Source: Nocardioides sp. SR21
GTDB taxonomy: Bacteria; Actinomycetota; Actinomycetes; Propionibacteriales; Nocardioidaceae
Reading direction: 5' to 3'
Length of the DNA stretch: 64,000 nucleotides
Assembly: GCF_022761125.1 (NCBI RefSeq)
Contig: NZ_JAKWJR010000007.1
Coordinates: 248,001 to 312,000 of the forward strand
The notes under the pieces are model-generated. The model made no database searches. It saw only the letters and a program-made list of their open reading frames with translations, and had not been told where the DNA came from. Positions within the stretch are counted from its first letter, which is position 1. Each line of letters starts with the position of its first letter. The translations under genes and the position numbers were made by a program. Of the stretch, positions 33,380 through 41,874 are shown piece after piece.

Positions 33380-36300
33380 ATGCCTCGGACCAACGGTGTG
33401 GACGGGCCAGGGAGCGATGCGCTCCTCAAGGCCGGACGTTTCTTCACGAGGTGGGAGGAGACCGACGACGGTCGCGCCGTGTTCCGCGAGGGCGGCCGCG
33501 CGGGTGACGTGTTCTACCGGGACCGGTGGAGCCACGACAAGGTCGTCCGGTCGACGCACGGCGTGAACTGCACGGGCTCCTGCTCGTGGAAGGTCTACGT
33601 CAAGGACGGCATCATCACGTGGGAGTCGCAGCAGACCGACTACCCGTCCGTGGGCCCGGACCGGCCGGAGTACGAGCCCCGCGGCTGCCCGCGCGGCGCG
33701 GCGTTCTCCTGGTACACGTACTCGCCGACCCGGGTGCGCTACCCCTACGCGCGCGGCGTGCTCGTCGAGATGTTCCGCGAGGCGCGCGAGCGGCTGGGCG
33801 ACCCGGTCGAGGCGTGGGCGGAGATCGTCGGCGACCCGGAGAAGCGCCGGAAGTACCAGCGGGCGCGCGGCAAGGGCGGCCTGGTCCGTGTCAGCTGGCG
33901 CGACGCGGTCGACATGATCGCCGCGGCACACGTGCACACCATCAAGACCCACGGCCCCGACCGGTGCACCGGCTTCTCGCCGATCCCGGCGATGTCGATG
34001 GTCAGCCACTGCGTCGGCACCCGGTTCATCCAGCTCATCGGTGGCGTGATGACGTCGTTCTACGACTGGTACGCCGACCTCCCGGTCGCCAGCCCGCAGG
34101 TGTTCGGCGACCAGACCGACGTCCCCGAGTCCGGCGACTGGTGGGACTCGACGTACCTGATGATGTGGGGCTCCAACGTCCCGGTCACGCGGACGCCGGA
34201 CGCGCACTGGATGGCCGAGGTCCGCTACCGCGGGACCAAGGTCGTGACGGTCAGCCCCGACTACGCCGACAACACGAAGTTCGCCGACGAGTGGATGCCC
34301 GCCCAGGCCGGCACCGATGCGGCGCTCGCGATGGCGATGGGGCACGTCATCCTCAAGGAGTTCCTCGTCGACAAGCGCACGCCGTTCTTCGTCGACTACA
34401 TCCAGCAGTACACCGACCTGCCGTTCCTGATCCGGCTCGAGGAGCACGAGCAGGGCGGCCTGGTCCCCGGCAAGTTCCTCACCGCGCGGGACCTGGGTGC
34501 GACTGCCGACGAGGACGCGTGGAAGACCGTGCTCATGGACGGCGTCACCGGGCAGCCGGTCGTACCCAACGGCTCGATGGGCTTCCGCTACGCCGAGTCC
34601 GGCAAGGGGAAGTGGAACCTCGACCTCGAGGGCGTCAGCCCGGCCCTGACCCTCGCCGGGGGCTCGACGGGCTCGACCACCGAGGTCGAGAACGTCGAGG
34701 TGCTGCTCCCGGCCTTCACCGAGGACGACGGCTCGGGCTCGGTCCTGCGCCGGGGCGTGCCGACGCGGGTCGTCGGCGGCCACCGCGTCACCACGGTCTT
34801 CGACCTGATGCTCGCGCAGTACGGCGTGAGCCGCGAGGGACTTCCCGGCGAGTGGCCGGCGGGGTACGACGACGCGAGCACGCCGTACACCCCGGCGTGG
34901 CAGGCCGAGCGGACCAGCGTCCCGGCCGAGCAGTGCATCCGCATCGCCCGCGAGTTCGCGCGCAACGCCGAGGAGTCCGGCGGCCGCTCGATGATCATCA
35001 TGGGCGCCGGCATCTGCCAGTGGTTCCACGGCGACGCGACGTACCGCGCGATCCTGTCGCTGCTGATCCTCACCGGCTCGATGGGCCGCAACGGCGGCGG
35101 CTGGGCGCACTACGTCGGGCAGGAGAAGTGCCGCCCGATCACCGGCTGGATCTCGCTGGCCAACGGCCTCGACTGGAGCCGCCCGCCGCGCACGATGACC
35201 GGCACGTCGTTCTGGTACATGCACACCGGGCAGTGGCGCACCGACGGCTACTCCGCCGACTCGCTCAGCTCGCCGCTGGCCCGCGGGCACCTCAAGGACA
35301 TGCACACCGCCGACGTGATCGCCCGGTCGGCGCAGAAGGGGTGGATGCCGTTCTACCCGCAGTTCGACCGGAGCTCGCTGGACGTCGGCGCCGAGGCCGC
35401 GCAGACCGACGACCCGGCGCAGTACGTGAAGGACGCGCTGGCCGACGGCAGCCTGAAGCCCGCGATCGCCGACATCGACGCTCCGGAGTCCTGGCCGCGC
35501 ACGCTGGTGCTGTGGCGCTCCAACCTGTTCGGGTCGAGCGCCAAGGGCAACGAGTACTTCCTCAAGAACCTGCTCGGCACCCACTCCAACGTGCTCGGCC
35601 ATGACGGACTCGGGGGAGAGAACCCGGAGGCGCCGCGGCCGCGTGACGTCGCCTGGCACGAGGACCCGCCGGAGGGGAAGCTCGACCTGCTGGTCTCCGC
35701 CGACTTCCGGATGACGTCGACGACGCTGCTGTCGGACGTCGTGCTGCCGGCGGCCACCTGGTACGAGAAGCACGACCTGTCGTCGACGGACATGCACCCG
35801 TTCGTGCACGCGTTCAGCCCGGCGATCGACCCGCCGTGGGAGGCGCGCACCGACTTCGAGGCGTTCCACGCGATCGCGCAGCGGCTGTCGGAGCTGTCGA
35901 AGGACCACCTCGGCACGCGTCAGGACCTGGTCAGCGTTCCGCTGCAGCACGACACCCCGGGGGAGACGCCGCGCGACCCGTACGACACCGCGCCGGTGTT
36001 CCAGGTCGTCGAGCGCGACTACACCGCGATCGCCGACAAGCTCGGCAGCGTCGGTCCGCTCGCCGACAAGCTCGGCTTCACGGTCAAGAACGTCACCTAC
36101 CGGCTCGAGGAGCAGGTCGCCGCGCTGGCCAAGAGCAACGGCGTGATGTCCAGCGGCGCGGGCGCCGGCAGGCCGTCGATCGCGACCGACCAGCACATGG
36201 CCGAGGCGATCCTGCGCTTCTCGGGCACGACGAACGGCCAGCTCGCCGTGCAGGGCTTCAAGACCCTCGAGGAGCGGGTCGGCAAGAAGCTGCACGACCT

Positions 36301-37045
36301 GGCCGAGGGCTCGGAGGAGAAGCGGATCAGCTTCGCCGACACCCAGGCCGCGCCGATGCCGGTGATCACCTCGCCCGAGTGGTCGGGGTCGGAGACCGGC
36401 GGTCGCCGCTACGCGCCGTTCACCGTGAACATCGAGCGACTCAAGCCGTTCCACACCTTGACCGGACGCATGCACTTCTACCTCGACCACGACTGGATGA
36501 CCGACGTCGGCGAGGCACTCCCGACGTACCGACCACCGCTCGACATGCAGCGGCTGTTCGGCGAGCCCGCGCTCGGCCCCAACGGTCTCGAGATCACCGT
36601 CCGCTACCTGACGCCCCACTCGAAGTGGTCGATCCACTCGGAGTACCAGGACAACCTCTTCATGCTCTCGCTGAGCAGAGGCGGCCCGACGGTCTGGATG
36701 AGCCCGCAGGACGCCGCCGCGATCGAGGTCAAGGACAACGAGTGGGTCGAGGCGACCAACGCGAACGGCGTGCTCGTCGCTCGCGCGATCGTCAGCCACA
36801 AGATGCCGGCGGGCGTCGTGTACGTCTACCACGCGCAGGAGCGCACGATCGACGTACCGAAGTCCGAGGCCACCGGCCGCCGCGGCGGCATCCACAACTC
36901 GGTGACCCGGCTGCTGGTGAAGCCCACCCACCTGATCGGCGGGTACGCCCAGCTGTCGTACACGTTCAACTACCTCGGCCCCACCGGCAACCAGCGCGAC
37001 ATGGTGACGACGATCCGCCGCCGGTCGCAGGAGGTGACGTACTGA
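33380..37045 (+). CDS. narG: Respiratory nitrate reductase, alpha (molybdenum) subunit
   Basis: 1221 residues, full NarG length. NarG reduces nitrate to nitrite at a bis-MGD molybdenum centre on the cytoplasmic side and receives electrons from NarH. The FS0 cluster ligands are His60, Cys64, Cys68 (STHGVNCTGSCSW) and Cys103 (RGCPRGA). The molybdenum ligand is Asp229 in SFYDWYADLP. Other family blocks are PIPAMSMVSHCVGTRF, GMGAGICQWFHGDATYRAILSL-like text near 540 and the C-terminal cap NSVTRLLVKPTHLIGGYAQLSYTFNYLGPTGNQRD. It has no Tat signal, as expected for Nar. First gene of narG-H-J-I-K. A leaderless promoter and a DosR-like box precede it. Confidence 0.97.
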   Translation: MPRTNGVDGPGSDALLKAGRFFTRWEETDDGRAVFREGGRAGDVFYRDRWSHDKVVRSTHGVNCTGSCSWKVYVKDGIITWESQQTDYPSVGPDRPEYEPRGCPRGAAFSWYTYSPTRVRYPYARGVLVEMFREARERLGDPVEAWAEIVGDPEKRRKYQRARGKGGLVRVSWRDAVDMIAAAHVHTIKTHGPDRCTGFSPIPAMSMVSHCVGTRFIQLIGGVMTSFYDWYADLPVASPQVFGDQTDVPESGDWWDSTYLMMWGSNVPVTRTPDAHWMAEVRYRGTKVVTVSPDYADNTKFADEWMPAQAGTDAALAMAMGHVILKEFLVDKRTPFFVDYIQQYTDLPFLIRLEEHEQGGLVPGKFLTARDLGATADEDAWKTVLMDGVTGQPVVPNGSMGFRYAESGKGKWNLDLEGVSPALTLAGGSTGSTTEVENVEVLLPAFTEDDGSGSVLRRGVPTRVVGGHRVTTVFDLMLAQYGVSREGLPGEWPAGYDDASTPYTPAWQAERTSVPAEQCIRIAREFARNAEESGGRSMIIMGAGICQWFHGDATYRAILSLLILTGSMGRNGGGWAHYVGQEKCRPITGWISLANGLDWSRPPRTMTGTSFWYMHTGQWRTDGYSADSLSSPLARGHLKDMHTADVIARSAQKGWMPFYPQFDRSSLDVGAEAAQTDDPAQYVKDALADGSLKPAIADIDAPESWPRTLVLWRSNLFGSSAKGNEYFLKNLLGTHSNVLGHDGLGGENPEAPRPRDVAWHEDPPEGKLDLLVSADFRMTSTTLLSDVVLPAATWYEKHDLSSTDMHPFVHAFSPAIDPPWEARTDFEAFHAIAQRLSELSKDHLGTRQDLVSVPLQHDTPGETPRDPYDTAPVFQVVERDYTAIADKLGSVGPLADKLGFTVKNVTYRLEEQVAALAKSNGVMSSGAGAGRPSIATDQHMAEAILRFSGTTNGQLAVQGFKTLEERVGKKLHDLAEGSEEKRISFADTQAAPMPVITSPEWSGSETGGRRYAPFTVNIERLKPFHTLTGRMHFYLDHDWMTDVGEALPTYRPPLDMQRLFGEPALGPNGLEITVRYLTPHSKWSIHSEYQDNLFMLSLSRGGPTVWMSPQDAAAIEVKDNEWVEATNANGVLVARAIVSHKMPAGVVYVYHAQERTIDVPKSEATGRRGGIHNSVTRLLVKPTHLIGGYAQLSYTFNYLGPTGNQRDMVTTIRRRSQEVTY

Positions 37046-37179
37046 TGGCAACGCTGGTCGAGCAGCGAGCGCTGGCGAGCGTCCTCGAGACCCCGGAGAC
37101 CCGACGGCGGCGCGCTGGCTGCGGGGGTCTCGACAAGCTCGACCACCGGTGCGGCTCGTCCACCGGAAGGGAGCACTGA
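37045..37179 (+). CDS. Small ORF encoded by the palindromic repeat in the narG-narH gap
   Basis: 44 codons (MATLVEQRALASVLETPETR...). The ATG overlaps the narG stop by one base (TGATG) and the stop falls one base before the narH ATG, so ribosomes could pass through the whole gap. The sequence is essentially repeat copy C read in one frame. There is no sign of a conserved protein; it more likely preserves translational coupling than makes a functional peptide. The narH start has its own AAGGGAG site inside the end of this ORF. Confidence 0.35.
   Translation: MATLVEQRALASVLETPETRRRRAGCGGLDKLDHRCGSSTGREH
37055..37147. repeat. Palindromic intergenic element, copy C, between narG and narH
   Basis: Terminal inverted repeats TGGTCGAGC (37055-37063) and GCTCGACCA (37137-37145) bound a 91-bp element. 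Its left part reads as the reverse complement of the right part of copy A with a few changes. It sits inside an operon whose other junctions are 4-bp overlaps, so it is probably a later insertion. Confidence 0.75.
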
Positions 37180-37180
37180 C

Positions 37181-38851
37181 ATGCGCGTCATGGCCCAGAT
37201 GGGCATGGTGATGAACCTCGACAAGTGCATCGGGTGCCACACCTGCTCGGTGACGTGCAAGCAGGCGTGGACCAACCGCGCCGGCACGGAGTACGTCTGG
37301 TTCAACAACGTGGAGACCCGGCCCGGCCAGGGCTACCCGCGCCGCTACGAGGACCAGGAGCAGTGGAAGGGTGGCTGGGAGGTCAACAAGCGCGGGCGAC
37401 TCCGGCTCAAGACCGGCGGTCGCCTCAAGCGGCTCCTGTCGATCTTCGCCAGCCCGGTCCAGCCGGAGCTCAAGGACTACTACGAGCCGTGGACCTACGA
37501 CTACAAGACGCTGGTCGAGGCGCCCCTCGGCGACGACTTCCCGGTCGCGCGGCCCAAGTCACTGATCACCGGCGAGGACACCCAGGTCACCTGGTCGGCG
37601 AACTGGGACGACAACCTCGGCGGCGCCTCGGAGATGGGCCACCTCGACCCGATCGTCGAGAAGATCCGCAAGGAGTCCGAGGACAAGATCAAGTTCGAGC
37701 TCGAGCAGACGTTCATGTTCTACCTGCCGCGGATCTGCGAGCACTGTCTCAACCCGTCGTGCATGGCGTCGTGTCCGTCCGGCGCGATCTACAAGCGCGA
37801 GGAGGACGGCATCGTCCTCGTCGACCAGGACCGCTGCCGCGGCTGGCGCCAGTGCATCACCGGTTGCCCGTACAAGAAGATCTACTTCAACCACAAGTCC
37901 GGCAAGGCCGAGAAGTGCACGTTCTGCTATCCGCGCATCGAGGTCGGCATCCCCACCGTCTGCGCCGAGACGTGCGTCGGCCGGCTGCGCTACCTCGGGC
38001 TCTTCCTCTACGACGCCGACGCGGTCACCGCGGCCGCGTCGGTGCCGGACGAGAAGGATCTCTACGAGGCGCAGATGGACCTGCTGCTCGACCCCGAGGA
38101 CCCGGCCGTCATCGCGGCCGCCCGCGAGCAGGGCATCCCGGAGGACTGGCTCGATGCCGCCCGCAGGTCGCCGGTGTACGCGCTCGCGAAGAAGTACCGC
38201 GTCGCGCTGCCGCTCCACCCGGAGTACCGCACAATGCCGATGGTCTGGTACGTCCCGCCGCTCTCGCCGATCGTCGACCTGCTCTCGAAGCAGGGCCACG
38301 ACGCCGAGGACCAGGGCGTGCTGTTCGGCGCGATCGAGGCCTTGCGGATCCCGGCCGAGTACCTCGCCGAGCTCTTCACCGCTGGTGACACCGACGTCAT
38401 CGACGGGGTGCTCCGCAAGCTCGCCGCGATGCGCGCCTACATGCGCGGCATCAACCTCGGCCGCGACCCCGACGAGTCCATCCCGGAGTCGGTCGGGATG
38501 ACGCCCGAGTCGATGTACGAGATGTACCGGCTGATGGCGATCGCCAAGTACGACGAGCGCTACGTCATCCCCAAGGCGCACGTCGAGGATGCCCACGAGC
38601 TCGAGGAGATCGGGTGCTCGCTCGACTACGAGGACGGCCCGGGCATGTACGACTCCGGCCCGTTCGGCGAGGCCAGCGGGCGCCCGGTGCCGGTCGCGGT
38701 GGAGAACTTCCACGCGCTCAAGCAGCGCCAGACCTCCGACGAGCCGGCCGGCGACGAGGAGCTGCGCGGCCGGGTCAACCTGCTCAACTGGGACGGCAAC
38801 GGCTCCCCGCCGGGGCTCTTCCCGACCAAGCGTGAGGAGCCGACGTCATGA
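37181..38851 (+). CDS. narH: Respiratory nitrate reductase, beta (iron-sulfur) subunit
   Basis: 556 residues. NarH carries three [4Fe-4S] clusters and one [3Fe-4S] cluster and wires electrons from NarI haem to NarG. The first Cys group is Cys16, Cys19, Cys22 and Cys26 (CIGCHTCSVTCKQAW). The others lie around 185-270: CEHCLNPSCMASCPSG, CRGWRQCITGCPYKKIYFN (Trp in place of the second Cys marks the 3Fe cluster), CTFCYPR and CAETCVGRLRYLG. ATG 37181 follows AAGGGAG. The stop overlaps the narJ ATG (ATGA). Length and motifs are complete. Confidence 0.97.
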   Translation: MRVMAQMGMVMNLDKCIGCHTCSVTCKQAWTNRAGTEYVWFNNVETRPGQGYPRRYEDQEQWKGGWEVNKRGRLRLKTGGRLKRLLSIFASPVQPELKDYYEPWTYDYKTLVEAPLGDDFPVARPKSLITGEDTQVTWSANWDDNLGGASEMGHLDPIVEKIRKESEDKIKFELEQTFMFYLPRICEHCLNPSCMASCPSGAIYKREEDGIVLVDQDRCRGWRQCITGCPYKKIYFNHKSGKAEKCTFCYPRIEVGIPTVCAETCVGRLRYLGLFLYDADAVTAAASVPDEKDLYEAQMDLLLDPEDPAVIAAAREQGIPEDWLDAARRSPVYALAKKYRVALPLHPEYRTMPMVWYVPPLSPIVDLLSKQGHDAEDQGVLFGAIEALRIPAEYLAELFTAGDTDVIDGVLRKLAAMRAYMRGINLGRDPDESIPESVGMTPESMYEMYRLMAIAKYDERYVIPKAHVEDAHELEEIGCSLDYEDGPGMYDSGPFGEASGRPVPVAVENFHALKQRQTSDEPAGDEELRGRVNLLNWDGNGSPPGLFPTKREEPTS

Positions 38852-39471
38852 GGGGCCTCGACAGGCTCGACCACCGGGTGACGCGGCAGGCGGCGTCGTA
38901 CCTGCTGGCCTACCCGGACCAGGCGCTGCTCGGCCGGGTCCCGACGATCCGCGCGGCGCTCGCCGAGCAGCGGGTGACGTCGATGGACGCGTTCCTCGAT
39001 GACCTCGAGTCGAGGTCGCTGCGCGAGCTCGAGCGTCGGTACGTCGACGTGTTCGACCTGTCGAAGCGGCACGCGCTGTACCTGTCGTACTGGACCGACG
39101 GCGACACCCGGCGCCGCGGCGAGGTGCTCGCCGGCTTCAAGGCGGCCTATCGCGCCTGCGGCTTCGTCGTCGACACGTCGGGCGAGCTGCCCGACTACCT
39201 GCCGATGGTGCTCGAGTTCGCCGCGGTCGCCGACCCGGTGGCGGGGGAGACGCTGCTGCGCGAGTACCGCCCGAGCCTGGAGCTGCTGCGGATCGGGCTC
39301 GAGGAGGACCGGACGCCGTACGCCGACGTGGTGGCCGCGGTGTGCGCGACCCTGCCGGGCCCGTCGCCGAAGGACCGGGCCGCGGTGCAGGCGATGGTGG
39401 ACAGCGCGCCACCGACGGAGACCGTCGGGCTCGAGCTCGTCCAGCTGGGACCGATCGGGGGCTACCGGTGA
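38848..39471 (+). CDS. narJ: Nitrate reductase molybdenum-cofactor assembly chaperone NarJ
   Basis: 207 residues, all helical, with no cofactor motif, as in the TorD/NarJ chaperone family. NarJ holds apo-NarG until the molybdenum cofactor and FS0 cluster are inserted. Family text includes QAASYLLAYPDQALL, LERRYVDVFDLSKRHALYLSYWTDGDTRRRGEVLAGFKAAYRACGF and LPDYLPMVLEFAA. The ATG follows GAGGAG at 8 nt and overlaps the narH stop. The first codons (MRGLDRLDHR) are a copy of the palindromic repeat, so the mature N-terminus carries an extension from repeat DNA. The stop overlaps narI (GTGA). Confidence 0.94.
   Translation: MRGLDRLDHRVTRQAASYLLAYPDQALLGRVPTIRAALAEQRVTSMDAFLDDLESRSLRELERRYVDVFDLSKRHALYLSYWTDGDTRRRGEVLAGFKAAYRACGFVVDTSGELPDYLPMVLEFAAVADPVAGETLLREYRPSLELLRIGLEEDRTPYADVVAAVCATLPGPSPKDRAAVQAMVDSAPPTETVGLELVQLGPIGGYR
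38853..38877. repeat. Partial palindromic repeat, copy D, inside the start of narJ
   Basis: 25 bp matching 23 of 25 bases of the right end of copy C (GGG-CTCGACA-GCTCGACCACCGG core). It is translated in the same frame as copy C (GLDRLDHR here against GLDKLDHR there). Confidence 0.65.
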
Positions 39472-40223
39472 ACGTGCTGCTCTGGGGCGTGCTGCCCTAC
39501 CTGGTGCTCGCCACGCTGGTGCTCGGCACCATCTGGCGCTACCGCTACGACAAGTTCGGCTGGACCACGCGGTCCTCGCAGCTCTACGAGTCGCGGATGC
39601 TGCGGATCGGCTCGCCGCTGTTCCACTTCGGGATCCTGATGGTGTTCATCGGGCACGTCGGCGGACTGGTGATCCCGGAGGACTGGACCGAGAAGGTCGG
39701 CATCTCCGAGAGCCTCTACCACTTCAACGCACTGCTGTTCGGCGGCATCGCGGGCGTGTGCACCCTCGCCGGGATCCTGATCCTGATCGTGCGACGCAGG
39801 AAGACCGGCCCGGTCTTCATGGCGACCACCACCAACGACAAGGTGATGTACGTGTTGCTGGTCGGCGCGATCACCCTCGGCCTGTGGACCACGCTGGTCT
39901 CGGTCGGCGCCGGCCACGATGCCCACAACTACCGCGAGACCGTCTCGCCCTGGTTCCGCTCGCTGTTCACGCTGCAGCCCGATGTCGACGCGATGGCCGC
40001 AGCGCCCATCCAGTTCCACGTGCACGTGCTCGTCGCCATGCTGCTGTTCGCGGCGTGGCCGTTCACCCGACTCGTGCACGCCTTCACCGCGCCGGTGCAC
40101 TACCTGTTCCGGCCGTACATCGTCTACCGGAGCCGGGACGCCCGGACCCCGGCCCCGACCGGCCGCCCGCGCGCGGGCTGGAGCCCGGTCGGCACGCCCG
40201 ATCGAGACAGGAGTCCCCGATGA
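39468..40223 (+). CDS. narI: Respiratory nitrate reductase, gamma (cytochrome b) subunit
   Basis: 251 residues, GTG start overlapping narJ. Five transmembrane helices are visible (about 3-23, 48-72, 88-108, 126-148 and 182-205). NarI is the membrane di-haem cytochrome b that takes electrons from quinol. Candidate haem His are in SPLFHFGILMVFIGHVGG on the second helix and in IQFHVHVLVAMLLFAAWPFTRLVHAF on the last. The C-terminal tail after VYRSRDARTPAP is about 25 residues, Pro/Arg-rich and unusual in composition. The TGA overlaps the narK ATG. Confidence 0.95.
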   Translation: MNVLLWGVLPYLVLATLVLGTIWRYRYDKFGWTTRSSQLYESRMLRIGSPLFHFGILMVFIGHVGGLVIPEDWTEKVGISESLYHFNALLFGGIAGVCTLAGILILIVRRRKTGPVFMATTTNDKVMYVLLVGAITLGLWTTLVSVGAGHDAHNYRETVSPWFRSLFTLQPDVDAMAAAPIQFHVHVLVAMLLFAAWPFTRLVHAFTAPVHYLFRPYIVYRSRDARTPAPTGRPRAGWSPVGTPDRDRSPR

Positions 40224-41452
40224 GCGGCACCGCCGTCACCGCCGATCTGAAGTCCGGCCAGTCCAAGAACCTCGCGCTCGCGACGCTCGCCTTCGCGATC
40301 AGCTTCTGGGCCTGGAACATGATCGCGCCGCTCGGCGTCCGCTACACCGAGGAGCTCGGGCTGACCTCGGGCGAGAAGTCGCTGCTGGTCGCGACCCCGG
40401 TGCTGGTCGGCTCGCTCGGCCGGATCCTCGCCGGCGCGCTGACCGACCGGTTCGGCGGCCGGCGGATGTTCACGGTCCTCCTGCTCGCGACCGCGCCGTT
40501 CGTGCTGCTGGTGGCGTACGCCGGAGAGCAGGGGTCCTACGGGCTGCTGCTGCTCTTCGGCTTCTTCCTCGGCATCGGTGGTACGACGTTCGCGGTCGGC
40601 ATCCCGTTCGTGAACGCGTGGTTCACCGCCGACCGGCGCGGCTTCGCCACCGGCGTCTTCGGCGCCGGCATGGGCGGTACGGCGCTGTCGTCGTTCTTCA
40701 CGCCGCGCTTCGTGAACTGGTTCGGCTACGGCATGACGCACGTGATCATCGCCGCTGCGCTGGTCGTCGTCGCGTTCATCGTCTGGTCCCTGATGAAGGA
40801 CTCGCCGGCCTGGTCGCCCAACACCGACCCGGTCGTCCCGAAGCTGTCCGCGGCGCTGAAGCTGCCGATCACCTGGCAGATGTCGTTCCTGTACGCCGTG
40901 GCGTTCGGTGGGTTCGTCGCGTTCTCGACCTACCTCCCGACGTACCTCAAGGACGTCTACGACTTCGACCTCACCCAGGCCGGCACCCGCACGGCGGGCT
41001 TCGCGATCGCCGCGGTGATCTGCCGACCGATCGGCGGGGTGCTCTCCGACAAGGTCGGCCCGCGTCTGGTCGCCGCTGTCGCGTTCGCCGGTGCCGCCGT
41101 GATGGCGGTCGTCGTCGCGCTGCAGCCCGCGGCCGAGGTCCCGGCCGGCGTCTCGTTCGTCGTGATGGCCGCCTTCCTCGGCCTCGGCACCGGTGGCGTG
41201 TTCGCCTGGGTCGCCGCGGCCGCTCCCAAGGAGCGGGTCGGCAGCGTCAGCGGCATCGTCGGTGCGGCCGGCGGCCTCGGCGGCTTCTTCCCGCCGCTGG
41301 TGATGGGCGCGACGTACAACGAGGAGGACCACAGCTACACGATCGGTCTGATGCTGCTGTGCATCACCGCGGTCGGGGCGCTGCTCTTCACGCTGTTCGG
41401 CATCAAGAAGAAGCCGGCGAACGTCTCTGCACGACAGGACGTTGGTCCCTAG
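40220..41452 (+). CDS. narK: Nitrate/nitrite MFS transporter
   Basis: 410 residues with 12 transmembrane helices. Nitrate/nitrite-porter signatures are present: the first, GIGGTTFAVGIPFVNAWFTADRRGFATG, with GxGMGG following, and the second, VGAAGGLGGFFPPLVMG, near 355. The MFS loop motif is GRILAGALTDRFGGRR. It imports nitrate and/or exports nitrite for the reductase encoded upstream. ATG 40220 follows CAGGAG and overlaps the narI stop. The last codons contain the second DosR-like box, which serves the gene downstream. Confidence 0.94.
   Translation: MSGTAVTADLKSGQSKNLALATLAFAISFWAWNMIAPLGVRYTEELGLTSGEKSLLVATPVLVGSLGRILAGALTDRFGGRRMFTVLLLATAPFVLLVAYAGEQGSYGLLLLFGFFLGIGGTTFAVGIPFVNAWFTADRRGFATGVFGAGMGGTALSSFFTPRFVNWFGYGMTHVIIAAALVVVAFIVWSLMKDSPAWSPNTDPVVPKLSAALKLPITWQMSFLYAVAFGGFVAFSTYLPTYLKDVYDFDLTQAGTRTAGFAIAAVICRPIGGVLSDKVGPRLVAAVAFAGAAVMAVVVALQPAAEVPAGVSFVVMAAFLGLGTGGVFAWVAAAAPKERVGSVSGIVGAAGGLGGFFPPLVMGATYNEEDHSYTIGLMLLCITAVGALLFTLFGIKKKPANVSARQDVGP
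41436..41450 (+). promoter_or_regulatory. Second DosR/DevR-like box, at the 3' end of narK
   Basis: AGGACGTTGGTCCCT keeps the GGAC-N4-GTCC spacing of the narG box. Its centre (41442.5) is 42.5 bp before ATG 41485, the same geometry as at narG. The right half GTCCCT is identical in both boxes. Confidence 0.5.
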
Positions 41453-41484
41453 ATGCCCCGGGCCGGTTCTGGCGTGATGGAGGT

Positions 41485-41805
41485 ATGACCACTACCCGAC
41501 CGACCGACATCACCGACCTCTACCTCGCGCCCGTCGCGCTGCGGATCGACCGCCAGCTCGCCGAGCTGGACCACCTGACGGAGGAGGGCATCCACGTCTG
41601 GATCGCCCTCACGACCGACCACGAGGCGACGACGCTCGACGAGCGGCGGATCCTGGCCCTGCGTGCCCTCGCGCACGAGGTCGACACGCACCACTGGGAC
41701 CTGCAGCACGACCCGCGCGGCGTCCGGCTGAGCCACGGTGACAACTCGCTCGTCCTGGGGATCCCGGAGTCGTTGCGCTCGTACCTGAGCGGTTCCGGCA
41801 TGTGA
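41485..41805 (+). CDS. Small protein downstream of narK, unknown, possibly hypoxia-induced
   Basis: 106 residues, soluble and acidic, with no signal peptide and no Cys. A central segment (LDERRILALRALAHEVDTHHWDLQHDPRGVRLSHGDNSLVLGIP) is His/Asp-rich. GGAGGT abuts the ATG directly, too close for normal use, so initiation is probably leaderless with CGTGAT at 41473-41478 as the minus-10. The DosR-like box at 41436-41450 suggests co-regulation with nar. In M. tuberculosis a small DosR-regulated gene (Rv1738) also neighbours narK2, but I see no clear sequence similarity to it. No family recognised. Confidence 0.65.
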   Translation: MTTTRPTDITDLYLAPVALRIDRQLAELDHLTEEGIHVWIALTTDHEATTLDERRILALRALAHEVDTHHWDLQHDPRGVRLSHGDNSLVLGIPESLRSYLSGSGM

Positions 41806-41862
41806 CGTGCGACCCATCTAGCCCGGTCACGCGATCCGACGACAGCGTGGTTCACGCGCCCC

Positions 41863-41868
41863 TACTGT
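41863..41868 (+). promoter_or_regulatory. Minus-10 box TACTGT of the clostripain-like gene
   Basis: TACTGT ends 6 nt before GTG 41875, leaderless; it would drive the four-gene unit to 44898. Confidence 0.5.
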
Positions 41869-41874
41869 TCGAGC

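Noticed and set aside
33317-37240. Minus-strand open frame of 1307 codons opposite narG
   Set aside because: Mirror frame of narG. No recognisable domain, and the plus strand is fully explained.
41479-41484. GGAGGT as Shine-Dalgarno for the gene at 41485
   Set aside because: It abuts the ATG with no spacer, so it cannot act normally. A leaderless start fits better.
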